NCBI GenBank assembly: GCA_036505275.1
Contig: DASXTS010000028.1
Span: 1 to 16,963 of the forward strand
Length of the DNA stretch: 16,963 nt
Origin: DASXTS01 sp036505275
GTDB taxonomy: Bacteria > Actinomycetota > Actinomycetes > Mycobacteriales > Pseudonocardiaceae
Direction of reading: 5' to 3'
Made by a program: the position numbers and the translations under genes
In this document: piece by piece, positions 6,802-16,561 of the stretch
Numbering within the stretch: position 1 is the stretch's first letter
How the letters are laid out: each line of letters begins with the position of its first letter
The notes under the pieces: generated by a model
Told to the model about the DNA's origin: nothing
What the model saw: only the letters and a program-made list of their open reading frames with translations
Databases searched by the model: none

Positions 6802-6880
6802 GCGAAAACGGGGACGGCGGTAGATCGGGGCGGCCATACTGCGCGAGCCATTTTCGGGTCCGCTGCCCAGGTCCAGGGCA

Positions 6881-6916
6881 CTCCCCTCGCGGCCCGCACC
6901 CAGCCGCCGAGGGGAG
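6881..6916 (+). promoter_or_regulatory. leader hairpin that buries the Shine-Dalgarno of the Rv3235-like gene
   Basis: CTCCCCTCG at 6881-6889 pairs perfectly with CGAGGGGAG at 6908-6916, and the stem continues with CGGC (6890-6893) and GCCG (6903-6906) after a one-base bulge at 6907. This gives 13 base pairs, nearly all GC, around a nine-base loop (6894-6902). The 3' arm contains the GGGGAG that would serve as ribosome binding site, four bases before the GTG at 6921. In an RNA this fold would block initiation unless opened. It could be a translational switch; if the true start is the downstream ATG 6945, it could instead attenuate transcription. Confidence 0.6.
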
Positions 6917-6920
6917 AACT

Positions 6921-7460
6921 GTGTCCGTCGCACCGCAACCGCGGATGTCGTGCGCCGCCGAGCAGCCGGCGCTGTACCGGCTCGCCGAGTACGGGCCACC
7001 CGCCGAGTACGCCGGGCCCGCCGAACACGCCGGCGGGTGGCGTGCGGCGCTGCTTGCCGAACTGCCGTGCCTGCAGCCGGCGCCGAGCGTGCCGGTGCTG
7101 GTACCGCGGAAGGAACGGCCGAGGCCGGCGCGGGCGCTGATCACCGAGGCGGAGGCCCGCGGGTTGGCCGGCGCGATGGCCCGCGCCGTGCTGGAGACGC
7201 TGGAGGGCCGCCGGCCGGTGCAGCAGCTCACCACCATGCTGAACGGCAGGGCGGTGGCCGCCGTGCAGACGCTGTGCCGCGGCGGGCTGCGTTGGCCGGT
7301 CCGCGGCGCGGCCGTCGGCTCGGTTCGGGTCTTCCTGCCGCGCCGGGACGCCGTGGAGGCGTGCGTGACGTTCCGCTGCGACCAGCGCACCCGAGTGCTG
7401 GCGCTGCGGATCGACCGCCAGCGCCGCCGCTGGGTGGGCACCGCGGTGCGGATTGGCTGA
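6921..7460 (+). CDS. Rv3235-like protein (DUF6459), function unknown
   Basis: This 179-residue Ala/Arg/Pro-rich actinobacterial protein has a variable N-terminus (about residues 1-70) and a conserved C-terminal domain of about 105 residues, from ALITEAEARGLAGAMARAVL through GRRPVQQLTTMLNGRAVAAV to RIDRQRRRWVGTAVRIG. The RPVQQL and RWxxTAxRxG-like elements are the features I associate with Rv3235, a gene of unknown function next to secA1 in mycobacteria. No signal peptide, membrane helix or catalytic motif is seen. I chose GTG 6921 for its GGGGAG ribosome binding site; ATG 6945 is an in-frame alternative. It converges on secA, with a shared terminator hairpin between them. The family call is from memory and context. 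Confidence 0.8.
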   Translation: MSVAPQPRMSCAAEQPALYRLAEYGPPAEYAGPAEHAGGWRAALLAELPCLQPAPSVPVLVPRKERPRPARALITEAEARGLAGAMARAVLETLEGRRPVQQLTTMLNGRAVAAVQTLCRGGLRWPVRGAAVGSVRVFLPRRDAVEACVTFRCDQRTRVLALRIDRQRRRWVGTAVRIG

Positions 7461-7463
7461 ATG

Positions 7464-7488
7464 GCGGCGGGGTCCTACCCTCCGCCGC
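7464..7488. terminator. bidirectional hairpin terminator between the Rv3235-like gene and secA
   Basis: GCGGCGG at 7464-7470 pairs with CCGCCGC at 7482-7488. The stem extends by a G-T wobble and a G-C pair around a seven-base loop (7473-7479). It fills the 33 bp between the two convergent stop codons (7460 and 7494), where it can serve both strands. There is no long T-tract, which is common for actinobacterial terminators. Confidence 0.7.
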
Positions 7489-7493
7489 GACTC

Positions 7494-10511
<3,018 letters not shown>

Positions 10512-10558
10512 CGGAATTCGACCTCGCTCGTCGTGTGTCGTCCCTGACCTTCTCCGCC

Positions 10559-10564
10559 ATCGTA
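10559..10564 (-). promoter_or_regulatory. secA: weak candidate -10 hexamer for secA
   Basis: On the minus strand TACGAT reads as a TANNAT-type -10, about 48 bases before the secA start and downstream of the hpf terminator. A good -35 is not visible at 16-18 bases. The perfect 10-bp palindrome TCCGGCCGGA at 10571-10580 falls between the -10 and any -35. This is a location hint only. Confidence 0.25.
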
Positions 10565-10596
10565 GGCATCTCCGGCCGGAACGGGCGGGACAGGCG

Positions 10597-10631
10597 GGTG
10601 CCCCCGGGACCGTGGGCATCCCGAGGGCACC
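10597..10631 (-). terminator. strong hairpin terminator downstream of hpf
   Basis: Thirteen-base arms at 10597-10609 and 10619-10631 pair at every position (12 Watson-Crick pairs, and one U-G pair when read in the hpf sense), with a nine-base loop at 10610-10618. It begins 16 bases after the hpf stop. The very GC-rich stem has no T-tract, as is usual in actinobacteria. It probably ends hpf transcription and insulates secA, although read-through is possible. Confidence 0.75.
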
Positions 10632-10646
10632 AGCTACCTGGGTGGC

Positions 10647-11318
10647 TCAGGCGAGTCGGATGACTCCGTAGTCGAAGCCCTTGCGCCGGTAGACGACGCT
10701 GGGCCGACCCGTATCGTGGTCCGAGAAGAGGAAGAAGTCATGGCCGACCAGCTCCATCTGGTAGAGGGCCTGGTCGACGGTCATCGGTTCGGCGGGGTGC
10801 TCCTTCACCCTGACGATCCGGCCGGGAAGGTTGTCGTCAACGCCGGTGTTCCAGCGCTGCTCGGGCACGTCCGGCTGGTAGGTCGAGTCGTCGCGGGTGA
10901 GCACGGCGGTCTGGAACGCCGCGTATCCGTTGCTGGCGAAGGGTTGTTCGCCTGGCGCGGTCTGCGCCAGGGCAGCGGTCGCCTCGGCGACCGAGGTCGG
11001 GGCGTGGCGGCCATGGTGCACCCGGCGCCTGTCGTGTGTCCTGCGCAGCCGGTTCTCCAGCTTGCCGACGGCCGCATCGAGCGCGGCGTAGAAATCCGAG
11101 GCGCACGCCTCGGCGCGGACGACGGGCCCGCGTCCCTTTCCGGTGATCTCCACTCGTTGGCAGTTCTTGGCCTGTCTGCGGTTCTTCTCGTGGTACAGCT
11201 CGACGTCGTACCTGATCACCTTGCTGTCGTAGCGCTCGAGGCGGGCCATCTTCGCGGAAACGTGCACCCGGTAGTGGTCCGGCACCTCGACGTTGCGACC
11301 CTTAACGACGATATCCAC
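10647..11318 (-). CDS. hpf: ribosome hibernation promoting factor, long form (HPF / Rv3241c type)
   Basis: HPF binds the 30S decoding region and dimerises ribosomes into inactive 100S particles under stress. This form has 223 residues. The N-terminal S30AE domain (residues 1-105) begins VDIVVKGRNVEVPDHYRVHV and includes RVEITGKGRGPVVRAEA. A variable linker of about 60 residues is followed by the C-terminal dimerisation domain HPAEPMTVDQALYQMELVGH and VVYRRKGFDYGVIRLA. I chose GTG 11318 because the S30AE domain starts there and GGAGG precedes it. An in-frame ATG at 11411 has an even stronger GGGAGGAGG seven bases upstream and would add 31 residues; see the findings. It lies between comF and secA, the same order as in M. 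tuberculosis. A 13-bp terminator hairpin follows. Confidence 0.93.
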   Translation of the reverse strand: MDIVVKGRNVEVPDHYRVHVSAKMARLERYDSKVIRYDVELYHEKNRRQAKNCQRVEITGKGRGPVVRAEACASDFYAALDAAVGKLENRLRRTHDRRRVHHGRHAPTSVAEATAALAQTAPGEQPFASNGYAAFQTAVLTRDDSTYQPDVPEQRWNTGVDDNLPGRIVRVKEHPAEPMTVDQALYQMELVGHDFFLFSDHDTGRPSVVYRRKGFDYGVIRLA

Positions 11319-11383
11319 ACGACCTCCCTCGCTCTCCCGCGCTCCGCGACGGGACTGCTGACTGCCGTGCACCGGAAACGGCC

Positions 11384-11405
11384 TTTGCACCGAATCCGGT
11401 GCAAA
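11384..11405 (-). promoter_or_regulatory. perfect 9+4+9 inverted repeat (TTTGCACCG arms) at the upstream hpf start
   Basis: TTTGCACCG at 11384-11392 and CGGTGCAAA at 11397-11405 are perfect complements separated by four bases. A third half-site, TGCACCG, lies at 11368-11374, 18 bases from the matching half-site at 11386. On the hpf strand the stem begins five bases past the in-frame ATG at 11411. It is therefore either an RNA stem controlling initiation at that ATG, or a DNA operator about 65-90 bases upstream of the GTG at 11318. The sequence does not decide between the two. Confidence 0.55.
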
Positions 11406-11527
11406 TGTCATCGCTTGGCCTCCTCCCTTGGCGCCCGGTTCGGGCCGGCACCTGGATTGGCTGCCTGGGCGGTTAGCCGTCGACCGTAGCTCGGTATCGG
11501 CGGCGGCAACACCCCCACGAAGCACCG

Positions 11528-12289
11528 TCACACGGTCATGAACCCCACGGTGCGACGATTGTGGCGAACGGTCACGGAACGGTCACGAATACCACCCGTT
11601 CGGAGTAGTGGCGCCGCCGATGCGAGGACGAGCACGGCGTGCACCTCGACCTCCGCCGCCGCCAGCGTCGCCGTGCACGCCGCCGCGGTTGCGCCGGTGG
11701 TGGCGACGTCGTCGAGCAGCACTACGGCCGTACCGGGTGGCGGCAGGCCGGTGGGGCGCGTCCGCAGCCGGCCGGCCAGGTTGGCACTTCTGGCCGCAGC
11801 GTCCAGACCGACGGAGTCGCGCACGCCGCTGGCCAGCCGCAATGCCGGCGCCACCGCGGCCGGCAGACCGGTCCCGGACAGCGCCCGCGCCGTCTGCTTG
11901 GCCAGGCGCAGCACATGGTCCCCGCCGCGGCGGCGCGCCGCCGCGGATCGCGACGGCACCGGCACCAGCCACCGGCCGGCGGCCGCGTTCCAGGCGCCGT
12001 CGAGGGCCAGGGCACCGTCCGCCAGCAGCAGTTGACGAATGCCGCCGGCCAGCGACTCACCGAGCGGCCTCGCCAACTCGCGGCGGCCGCGCTCCTTGTA
12101 CGCCAGCACGGCCGTCCGCAGCGGTCCGCGGTAGCGGCCCACCGCGTACACCGGGGGCAGCCCGCGGCCATCCAGCCGGACCCGCAGCGGCTGGCCGAGC
12201 AACGCCTGGCAGTCCGGGCACAACGGCGGGCCGTCGCGCTGGCAACCCGCGCAGCGGCTCGGCACCAGCAGGTCCAACAGAGCTCGCAT
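11528..12289 (-). CDS. comF: ComF family phosphoribosyltransferase-like protein
   Basis: This is a 253-residue ComF/GntX-type protein. An N-terminal zinc-ribbon with cysteines at 13, 16, 24 and 27 (CAGC and CPDC) precedes a phosphoribosyltransferase fold whose PRPP loop is VVLLDDVATTGATA, near residues 198-211. VPVPSR and GLDAAAR in the middle are also typical. In naturally competent bacteria ComF helps take up single-stranded DNA; in most actinobacteria the role is unknown. The last 20 or so residues, after LVLASAAPL, form an Arg-rich extension not expected from the core family. The start is ATG 12289, with no strong ribosome binding site, 31 bases after the lpqB stop, so it probably reads through from the mtrAB-lpqB operon. 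Rv3242c is the positional counterpart. Confidence 0.9.
   Translation of the reverse strand: MRALLDLLVPSRCAGCQRDGPPLCPDCQALLGQPLRVRLDGRGLPPVYAVGRYRGPLRTAVLAYKERGRRELARPLGESLAGGIRQLLLADGALALDGAWNAAAGRWLVPVPSRSAAARRRGGDHVLRLAKQTARALSGTGLPAAVAPALRLASGVRDSVGLDAAARSANLAGRLRTRPTGLPPPGTAVVLLDDVATTGATAAACTATLAAAEVEVHAVLVLASAAPLLRTGGIRDRSVTVRHNRRTVGFMTV
11566..11587. repeat. two perfect 11-bp tandem repeats GAACGGTCACG near the comF 3' end
   Basis: GAACGGTCACG occurs at 11566-11576 and again at 11577-11587. An 11-bp period places both copies on the same face of the helix, the usual layout of OmpR-family response-regulator sites. The GTCAC core recalls the GTCACA-type direct repeats reported for mycobacterial MtrA. 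It lies in the comF coding end, about 155-270 bases upstream of the two hpf start candidates. It may be only codon coincidence (Arg and Val codons). Confidence 0.4.
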
Positions 12290-12320
12290 GCCGGACAGCG
12301 TGGCGCACGGCGCCGACAGT

Positions 12321-14057
12321 TCAGCCCGGGTAGAACGGATCGGTTCCGTGGCTGAGGCCCTCGGAGTACCACAGCTCATTGGTGTCACGGGCGAACCAGA
12401 GGCCGCCCTGGTCGGCGACGAGCACGGGCCGGCCGACCGCGGCGGCGATGCCGGAGAGCGGGCCGGTGAGGTTGGTGTTCTCGTAGGCCATCCAGTTGAG
12501 GCCGTCCACGGTGACCTCGTAGACCTGCGGGTTGTCCTTGCCGCGGGTGGCCACGACGACCTTGTCCCGGCCCTTCCAGTCGACGTCGGCGATCTGGGCC
12601 GCGCCGGGCCCGATGAGCAGCCGGGGGTTGCGCACCCTGGTGCCGTCCTCCGAGCCGACCACGATGGCCACGTACAGCGCGCCGTCGACCACTGCGGCCA
12701 CCCGGACCCCGTCCCGGGACAGCCGAAGCTCGGTGATCCGCCCCTTGACGGCGAGGTCGCTGAGGTCCACCCCGAATGTCACCAGGCCGCGGTCCCCGGT
12801 GCTCAGCACGCCGACCCCGGTCCCGCCGTTGATCACGGTCCACACCTCCGGCGTCGTGCCCCGCCGCCAGGTCGGCCGGGTCATGCTGGCCGCCTGCAAC
12901 GTCACCGGCTTCGGGTCGGCGATCGGACCGACCACGAGCCGCGGCCGACCGCCGTCGGTGGCGACCACGGCGAGCAGCGTGCCGTCGGCGGACTGCGCGG
13001 CCGACTCGACGGGCAACGAACCGTCACCAGCCGGCCCTGCCATGGGGGTGCCACCCTCGACCCGCACCACCCGGTGATTGTCGACGGCCAACGGCGGCAG
13101 GTCGGGCTTCACCCAGTCGTCCGGGGTGAACGGCAGGGCGTCGGCCGCAACCCAGTCCGGCTTGTTGGGCACCAGCGGCACACCGTCGACCTGGATCCTG
13201 ATCTTCTGGACGACCACTTCGCTCAGGCTGCCGACGATCTGCGCGGCGGCCAGGCGCCGCTGCATGTCGGACAGCTCAGGCACCCGGGTGAGGTCGACCG
13301 TCAGCACGTCGTTCTCGCCGAGCACCACGTTGGTGCGGATCTTCGCCCCGTTCAGCTCGTTGACCACGGCGTCCCGCACGGCCGCCGACGGGCCGCCGAG
13401 CAGCAGGTCGACCGCTCGGCTCGGCCAGCCGGACGAGGGCTGGGCGAGCACCCAGCGGCGGTCGGTGACCAGCGTGTTCCGGCTCGGATCGACAAACCTC
13501 ACACCGATGCTCCGGTAGCTGGTGCGGAACTCGCCGTACAGCACGTGCAGCGCCTCGGGCGGCGTCGCTATCCGCCATTCGCCGTTCTGCTTGACCAGGT
13601 CCATGGTCGGGTTGATCGCGCTGCGGTTGGCGGTGAACGAGCCGTCGGCGCCGAGCTGGCCGAGCTGCTGGCCGCGCAGCAGGACCTGCCGGTAGTCCTC
13701 GGTCTGTGCGTCGCCGGGACTCGTGTTGTAGACCGTGTTGAACGTGTCGGCGAGCACCACGACCGGCCCGGTGTCGTTCCAGCTCGCCTTTGCCTGGTCG
13801 GTGAGGTAGGCGCGGGCCGCGGCGTGCCGGTTGGCCTGACTAGCGCTGGCCTCGATGAACCCGCGGACCACCGACAGCGGGTCGAGGCCGGCCGGCGGCG
13901 GCGGCACCGGCGCCTCGCTTGTCTCGGACACCTGCGGGCCGACCACCTCGACCGGCGAGGACTCCGGGATCGCCGCGCACCCGCCCGCCGCGGCAACCAC
14001 ACCGGCCGCGGCGGTGGCGGCGATCAGCGCCAGCACCGTTCGGCGACGATGTGACAT
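12321..14057 (-). CDS. lpqB: lipoprotein LpqB, partner of the MtrAB system
   Basis: LpqB is an extracytoplasmic lipoprotein of 578 residues. It starts MSHRRRTVLALIAATAAA, a signal peptide with a basic n-region and hydrophobic core, and ends at a lipobox-like AAGGC with Cys27 as the lipidation site. A GerMN (spore germination-like) domain lies near residues 190-315 (TNVVLGENDVLTVDLTRVPE), followed by a C-terminal beta-propeller-like LpqB domain with VAAVVDGALYVAIVVGS and NPRLLIGPGAAQIADVDWKG. In mycobacteria LpqB binds the MtrB sensor domain and affects MtrA phosphorylation. The start ATG 14057 is ten bases beyond the mtrB stop and sits inside the palindrome of a duplicated 47-bp module, so its first codons (M-S-H-R) come from that module. 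No strong ribosome binding site is seen, which suggests coupling to mtrB. Confidence 0.96.
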   Translation of the reverse strand: MSHRRRTVLALIAATAAAGVVAAAGGCAAIPESSPVEVVGPQVSETSEAPVPPPPAGLDPLSVVRGFIEASASQANRHAAARAYLTDQAKASWNDTGPVVVLADTFNTVYNTSPGDAQTEDYRQVLLRGQQLGQLGADGSFTANRSAINPTMDLVKQNGEWRIATPPEALHVLYGEFRTSYRSIGVRFVDPSRNTLVTDRRWVLAQPSSGWPSRAVDLLLGGPSAAVRDAVVNELNGAKIRTNVVLGENDVLTVDLTRVPELSDMQRRLAAAQIVGSLSEVVVQKIRIQVDGVPLVPNKPDWVAADALPFTPDDWVKPDLPPLAVDNHRVVRVEGGTPMAGPAGDGSLPVESAAQSADGTLLAVVATDGGRPRLVVGPIADPKPVTLQAASMTRPTWRRGTTPEVWTVINGGTGVGVLSTGDRGLVTFGVDLSDLAVKGRITELRLSRDGVRVAAVVDGALYVAIVVGSEDGTRVRNPRLLIGPGAAQIADVDWKGRDKVVVATRGKDNPQVYEVTVDGLNWMAYENTNLTGPLSGIAAAVGRPVLVADQGGLWFARDTNELWYSEGLSHGTDPFYPG

Positions 14058-14090
14058 CGTGACGGCCCTAGTGGGGAAATTCCACATCCT
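14044..14090. repeat. 47-bp duplicated 3'-end module, copy 1 (mtrB/lpqB junction)
   Basis: This segment is 42/47 identical, with no gap, to 16548-16594. It has three parts: 17 identical bases holding the inverted repeat ACGATGT-G-ACATCGT (14046-14060), a 12-base looser middle with the stop codon, and 18 identical bases GGGGAAATTCCACATCCT (14073-14090). In gene sense it encodes the MtrB tail DVEFPH and stop, then the intergenic bases, then the start codon and first codons of lpqB. Confidence 0.9.
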
Positions 14091-15756
14091 GGCTCCGGGT
14101 CTCCGGCGGCACGGTCACCATTGCCGGCGCCGGCATCGGCTCGGCATGGTCGGACGGCAGGGCGATCGGGCTGCGCAGCAGCGGGGTGCCGTGCTGGCGC
14201 GGCAGGGTCAGGCGGAACGCGGCGCCGGCGCCAGGCTCACCCCATGCCTCCAGCCAGCCACCGTGCAGCCGGGCGTCCTCCAGGCTGATCGACAGGCCGA
14301 GCCCGGTGCCGCCGGTGCGGCGGTTGCGGGACGGATCGGCCCGCCAGAACCGGTTGAACACCAGCTGCTCCTCGCCGCCCCGCAGCCCGACGCCGTAGTC
14401 GCGGACCAGCACCGCGACGGCGTGCTCGTCGGCGCTGAGCCGCACCTGCACCGGCCGGCCCTCGCCGTGGTCGAGGGCATTGCCGAGCAGGTTGCGCAGG
14501 ATCCTGGCCACCCGCCGCTGGTCGAGCTCGGCGGTCACCTCGGCGTCCGGCATGGTCAGCTCGACGATGCTGCCGCTCGAGGTGGCCAGCGGCCGCACCG
14601 CATCGACCGCGCCGCGCACCACGGCGCGCATGTCCAGCGTGTCGAGGTGCAGGTCGGCCACCCCGGCGTCCAGCCGGCTGATCTCCAGCAGGTCGCCGAG
14701 CAGCGACTCGAACCGGTCCAGCTCGTCCACCAGCAGCTCGGTGGAGCGGGCCAGCACCGGCGGCAGGTCCGCCCGCGAGTCGTGCAGGGTGTCCGCAGCC
14801 ATCCGCACCGTGGTCAGCGGGGTGCGCAGCTCGTGGCTGACGTCGGAGGTGAACCGGCGCTGCAGCGCGCCGAACTCCTCCAGCCGGCGGATCTGGTCCT
14901 GGATGCTGCTTGCCATCGCGTTGAACGACACCGCGAGGCGGGCCATGTCGTCCTCGCCGGCAACCGGCATCCGCTCCTCGAGGTGACCGTCGGCGAACCG
15001 CTCGGCGACCTCGACGGCCTGCCGCACCGGGCTGACCACCTGCCTGGTCACCAGGCTCGCGATGCCGGCCAGCAGCAGGGTGAGCAGCAGCCCGCCCAGC
15101 AGCAGCGTGTTCTGCACCAACTCCAGTGTCTGCTGCTCGCCGGTGAGCGGAACGAGCAGATAGAGCTGCAGCGTGCGGCTCGGCGTGACCACCGGCACCC
15201 CGGCCGCGATCATCGTCACCTGACCGGAGTCGCGGGACACGGTGGTGATCTTGTGCGCGAACTTGTCCTGCAACACGGCGGTCTGCAGCTCGCCGGGCAC
15301 CTCCTGGATGGGGCCGCTGCTGGCCACGTTGTCGCCGCCGGCCTTGCCGTCGACCAGCACGGAGAAGAACGTGCCGGCCCCGGACGGCGCGACCTCCCCC
15401 GCGTCGCCCGGCGGCGGGGAGGCCAGCCGGTTGCGGGCACTGGTCAGCTTGTCCTTGACCGAGTCGGCCGACTCGGTGGCCAGGTCCACCCGGTCGAGCT
15501 CGCGCTTCACCAGGTCGCGGCTGATGGTGGCCTGCTTGAGCGCGGCGTTCACCTTCGCCTCGAGCAGGCCGTTGGTGATCTGGGTCTGCAGCACCATGCC
15601 GAGCACCAGCAGCATGGCCGAGGACAGCGACAGCGTGCTGGCCACCACCCGCAGCTGCAGCGAACGGCGCCAGGCCGAGGCAAGCTCCGCCCACTTGCCG
15701 CGCAGCCACGCGTCGGCCGCGACGAACACGGCCGGCTGTGGCACGGCACGGGTCAT
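14068..15756 (-). CDS. mtrB: sensor histidine kinase MtrB
   Basis: MtrB is the membrane kinase that phosphorylates MtrA. It has 562 residues. Transmembrane helix 1 is near 40-58 and helix 2 near 215-238, enclosing an extracytoplasmic sensor domain of about 155 residues. HAMP follows at about 239-291, then the H-box FTSDVSHELRTPLTT with phospho-acceptor His308, an N-box RILRNLLGNALDHG, and the ATP-binding DYGVGL and GTGLGLS. A Pro-rich tail ends in DVEFPH. The start is ATG 15756, with GAGGT six bases upstream, 37 bases after the mtrA stop. The system controls cell wall metabolism, division and osmotic responses in actinobacteria. The final six residues belong to a 47-bp module shared with the end of tmk. 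Confidence 0.97.
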   Translation of the reverse strand: MTRAVPQPAVFVAADAWLRGKWAELASAWRRSLQLRVVASTLSLSSAMLLVLGMVLQTQITNGLLEAKVNAALKQATISRDLVKRELDRVDLATESADSVKDKLTSARNRLASPPPGDAGEVAPSGAGTFFSVLVDGKAGGDNVASSGPIQEVPGELQTAVLQDKFAHKITTVSRDSGQVTMIAAGVPVVTPSRTLQLYLLVPLTGEQQTLELVQNTLLLGGLLLTLLLAGIASLVTRQVVSPVRQAVEVAERFADGHLEERMPVAGEDDMARLAVSFNAMASSIQDQIRRLEEFGALQRRFTSDVSHELRTPLTTVRMAADTLHDSRADLPPVLARSTELLVDELDRFESLLGDLLEISRLDAGVADLHLDTLDMRAVVRGAVDAVRPLATSSGSIVELTMPDAEVTAELDQRRVARILRNLLGNALDHGEGRPVQVRLSADEHAVAVLVRDYGVGLRGGEEQLVFNRFWRADPSRNRRTGGTGLGLSISLEDARLHGGWLEAWGEPGAGAAFRLTLPRQHGTPLLRSPIALPSDHAEPMPAPAMVTVPPETRSQDVEFPH

Positions 15757-15793
15757 GCCGTGGACCTCGCGGCGTGGCTCGCCTGGGAGGGCC

Positions 15794-16471
15794 TCACGGA
15801 GGGCCGGCCTTGTACCCGACGCCGCGCACGGTCAGCACCACCTCGGGGTGCTCCGGGTCCCGCTCGACCTTGGACCGCAGCCGCTGCACGTGCACGTTCA
15901 CCAGCCGGGTGTCCGCGGCGTGCCGGTAGCCCCATACCTGCTCCAGCAGCACCTCACGGGTGAACACCTGGCGCGGCTTGCGGGCCAGCGCCACCAGCAG
16001 GTCGAACTCCAGCGGGGTCAGCGCGATCTGCTGGCCGTCGCGGGTCACCTGGTGGCCCGGCACGTCGATGGTGATGTCGCCGATCGCCAGCTCCTCGGCC
16101 GGCTCGGCGTCGGTCCGGCGCAGCCGGGCCCGGACCCTGGCCACCAGCTCCTTCGGCTTGAACGGCTTCACGACGTAGTCGTCCGCACCTGACTCCAGAC
16201 CGAGCACCACGTCCACGGTGTCGGACTTGGCGGTGAGCATCACGATCGGCACGCCGGACTCGCCGCGGATCGCCTTGCACACGTCGATGCCGTTCATCCC
16301 GGGCAGCATCAGGTCGAGCAGCACCAGGTCCGGCTTCAGCTCCCGCAGCGCGGGTAGCGCCTTGGTGCCGTCATTCACCACCGCGGTGTCGAAACCCTCG
16401 CCGCGCAGCACGATCGTGAGCATCTCCGCCAGCGCCGGGTCGTCGTCCACCACAAGCACACGAGCCTTCAT
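15794..16471 (-). CDS. mtrA: response regulator MtrA (OmpR/PhoB family)
   Basis: MtrA has 225 residues. A receiver domain (1-115) carries the acidic pocket Asp9-Asp11, the phospho-acceptor Asp53 in LVLLDLMLPGMNG, Thr80 and the invariant Lys102 in VVKPF. A winged-helix DNA-binding domain (about 128-225) includes TPLEFDLLVALARKPRQVF, the recognition region RLVNVHVQRLRSKVE, and the end VLTVRGVGYKAG. It is essential in mycobacteria and regulates cell wall hydrolase, replication-linked and envelope genes. The start is ATG 16471. About 100 bp separate it from tmk, and this gap holds a 17-bp palindrome and a possible 22-codon leader, so it may have its own promoter. Identity is very firm. Confidence 0.98.
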   Translation of the reverse strand: MKARVLVVDDDPALAEMLTIVLRGEGFDTAVVNDGTKALPALRELKPDLVLLDLMLPGMNGIDVCKAIRGESGVPIVMLTAKSDTVDVVLGLESGADDYVVKPFKPKELVARVRARLRRTDAEPAEELAIGDITIDVPGHQVTRDGQQIALTPLEFDLLVALARKPRQVFTREVLLEQVWGYRHAADTRLVNVHVQRLRSKVERDPEHPEVVLTVRGVGYKAGPP

Positions 16472-16492
16472 GTCGCCATCGTGGCATGCGGC

Positions 16493-16561
16493 TCACCGCG
16501 GCCGATCAGACCGGTACCCGCAGCGGCTTCTCGGCGCCACCCAATGACGACGATGTGACAT
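16493..16561 (-). other. possible 22-codon leader ORF before mtrA (MSHRR start shared with lpqB)
   Basis: The second copy of the 47-bp module places the same ATG-TCA-CAT-CGT-CG sequence that begins lpqB into the tmk-mtrA gap. Here it opens a 22-codon frame (MSHRRHWVAPRSRCGYRSDR and two more residues) ending at TGA 16495-16493, 21 bases before the mtrA start. No good ribosome binding site precedes it. It could be a leader peptide, a vestige of recombination with the lpqB end, or nothing. Confidence is low. Confidence 0.2.

Larger units (their letters stand above)
6647..6920. other. 274-bp divergent intergenic region rich in short repeats
   Basis: This gap separates the HAD gene (minus) from the Rv3235-like gene (plus) and must hold both promoters. 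It contains the 28-bp element copy B, a 22-bp tandem duplication, and a strong hairpin directly before the Rv3235-like start, each listed separately. On the minus strand TTGGCA (6733-6728) and TAAAAC (6711-6706) are 16 bases apart and could be a weak -35/-10 pair, but the -10 lacks its final T. The reading frame continues upstream of 6921 to 6771, but those residues are Arg/Gly-rich and lack family resemblance, so I leave them non-coding. Confidence 0.6.

Noticed and set aside
6771..6920. 50-residue upstream extension of the Rv3235-like protein
   Set aside because: The residues are Arg/Gly-rich with no family likeness, and they would read through the hairpin that carries the SD for GTG 6921.
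10512..10619. 36-residue N-terminal extension of SecA
   Set aside because: SecA proteins start just before LRAGEGKTL. The extension overlaps the hpf terminator arm and is unlike any SecA N-terminus.
12288..14054. 588-residue open frame on the plus strand opposite lpqB
   Set aside because: The antisense frame is open because of extreme third-position GC. It has His/Arg/Gly-rich shadow composition and no family motif, while lpqB on the other strand is unmistakable.
13855..15963. 702-residue plus-strand open frame opposite mtrB and the end of mtrA
   Set aside because: It crosses two well-supported minus-strand genes and shows only shadow composition.
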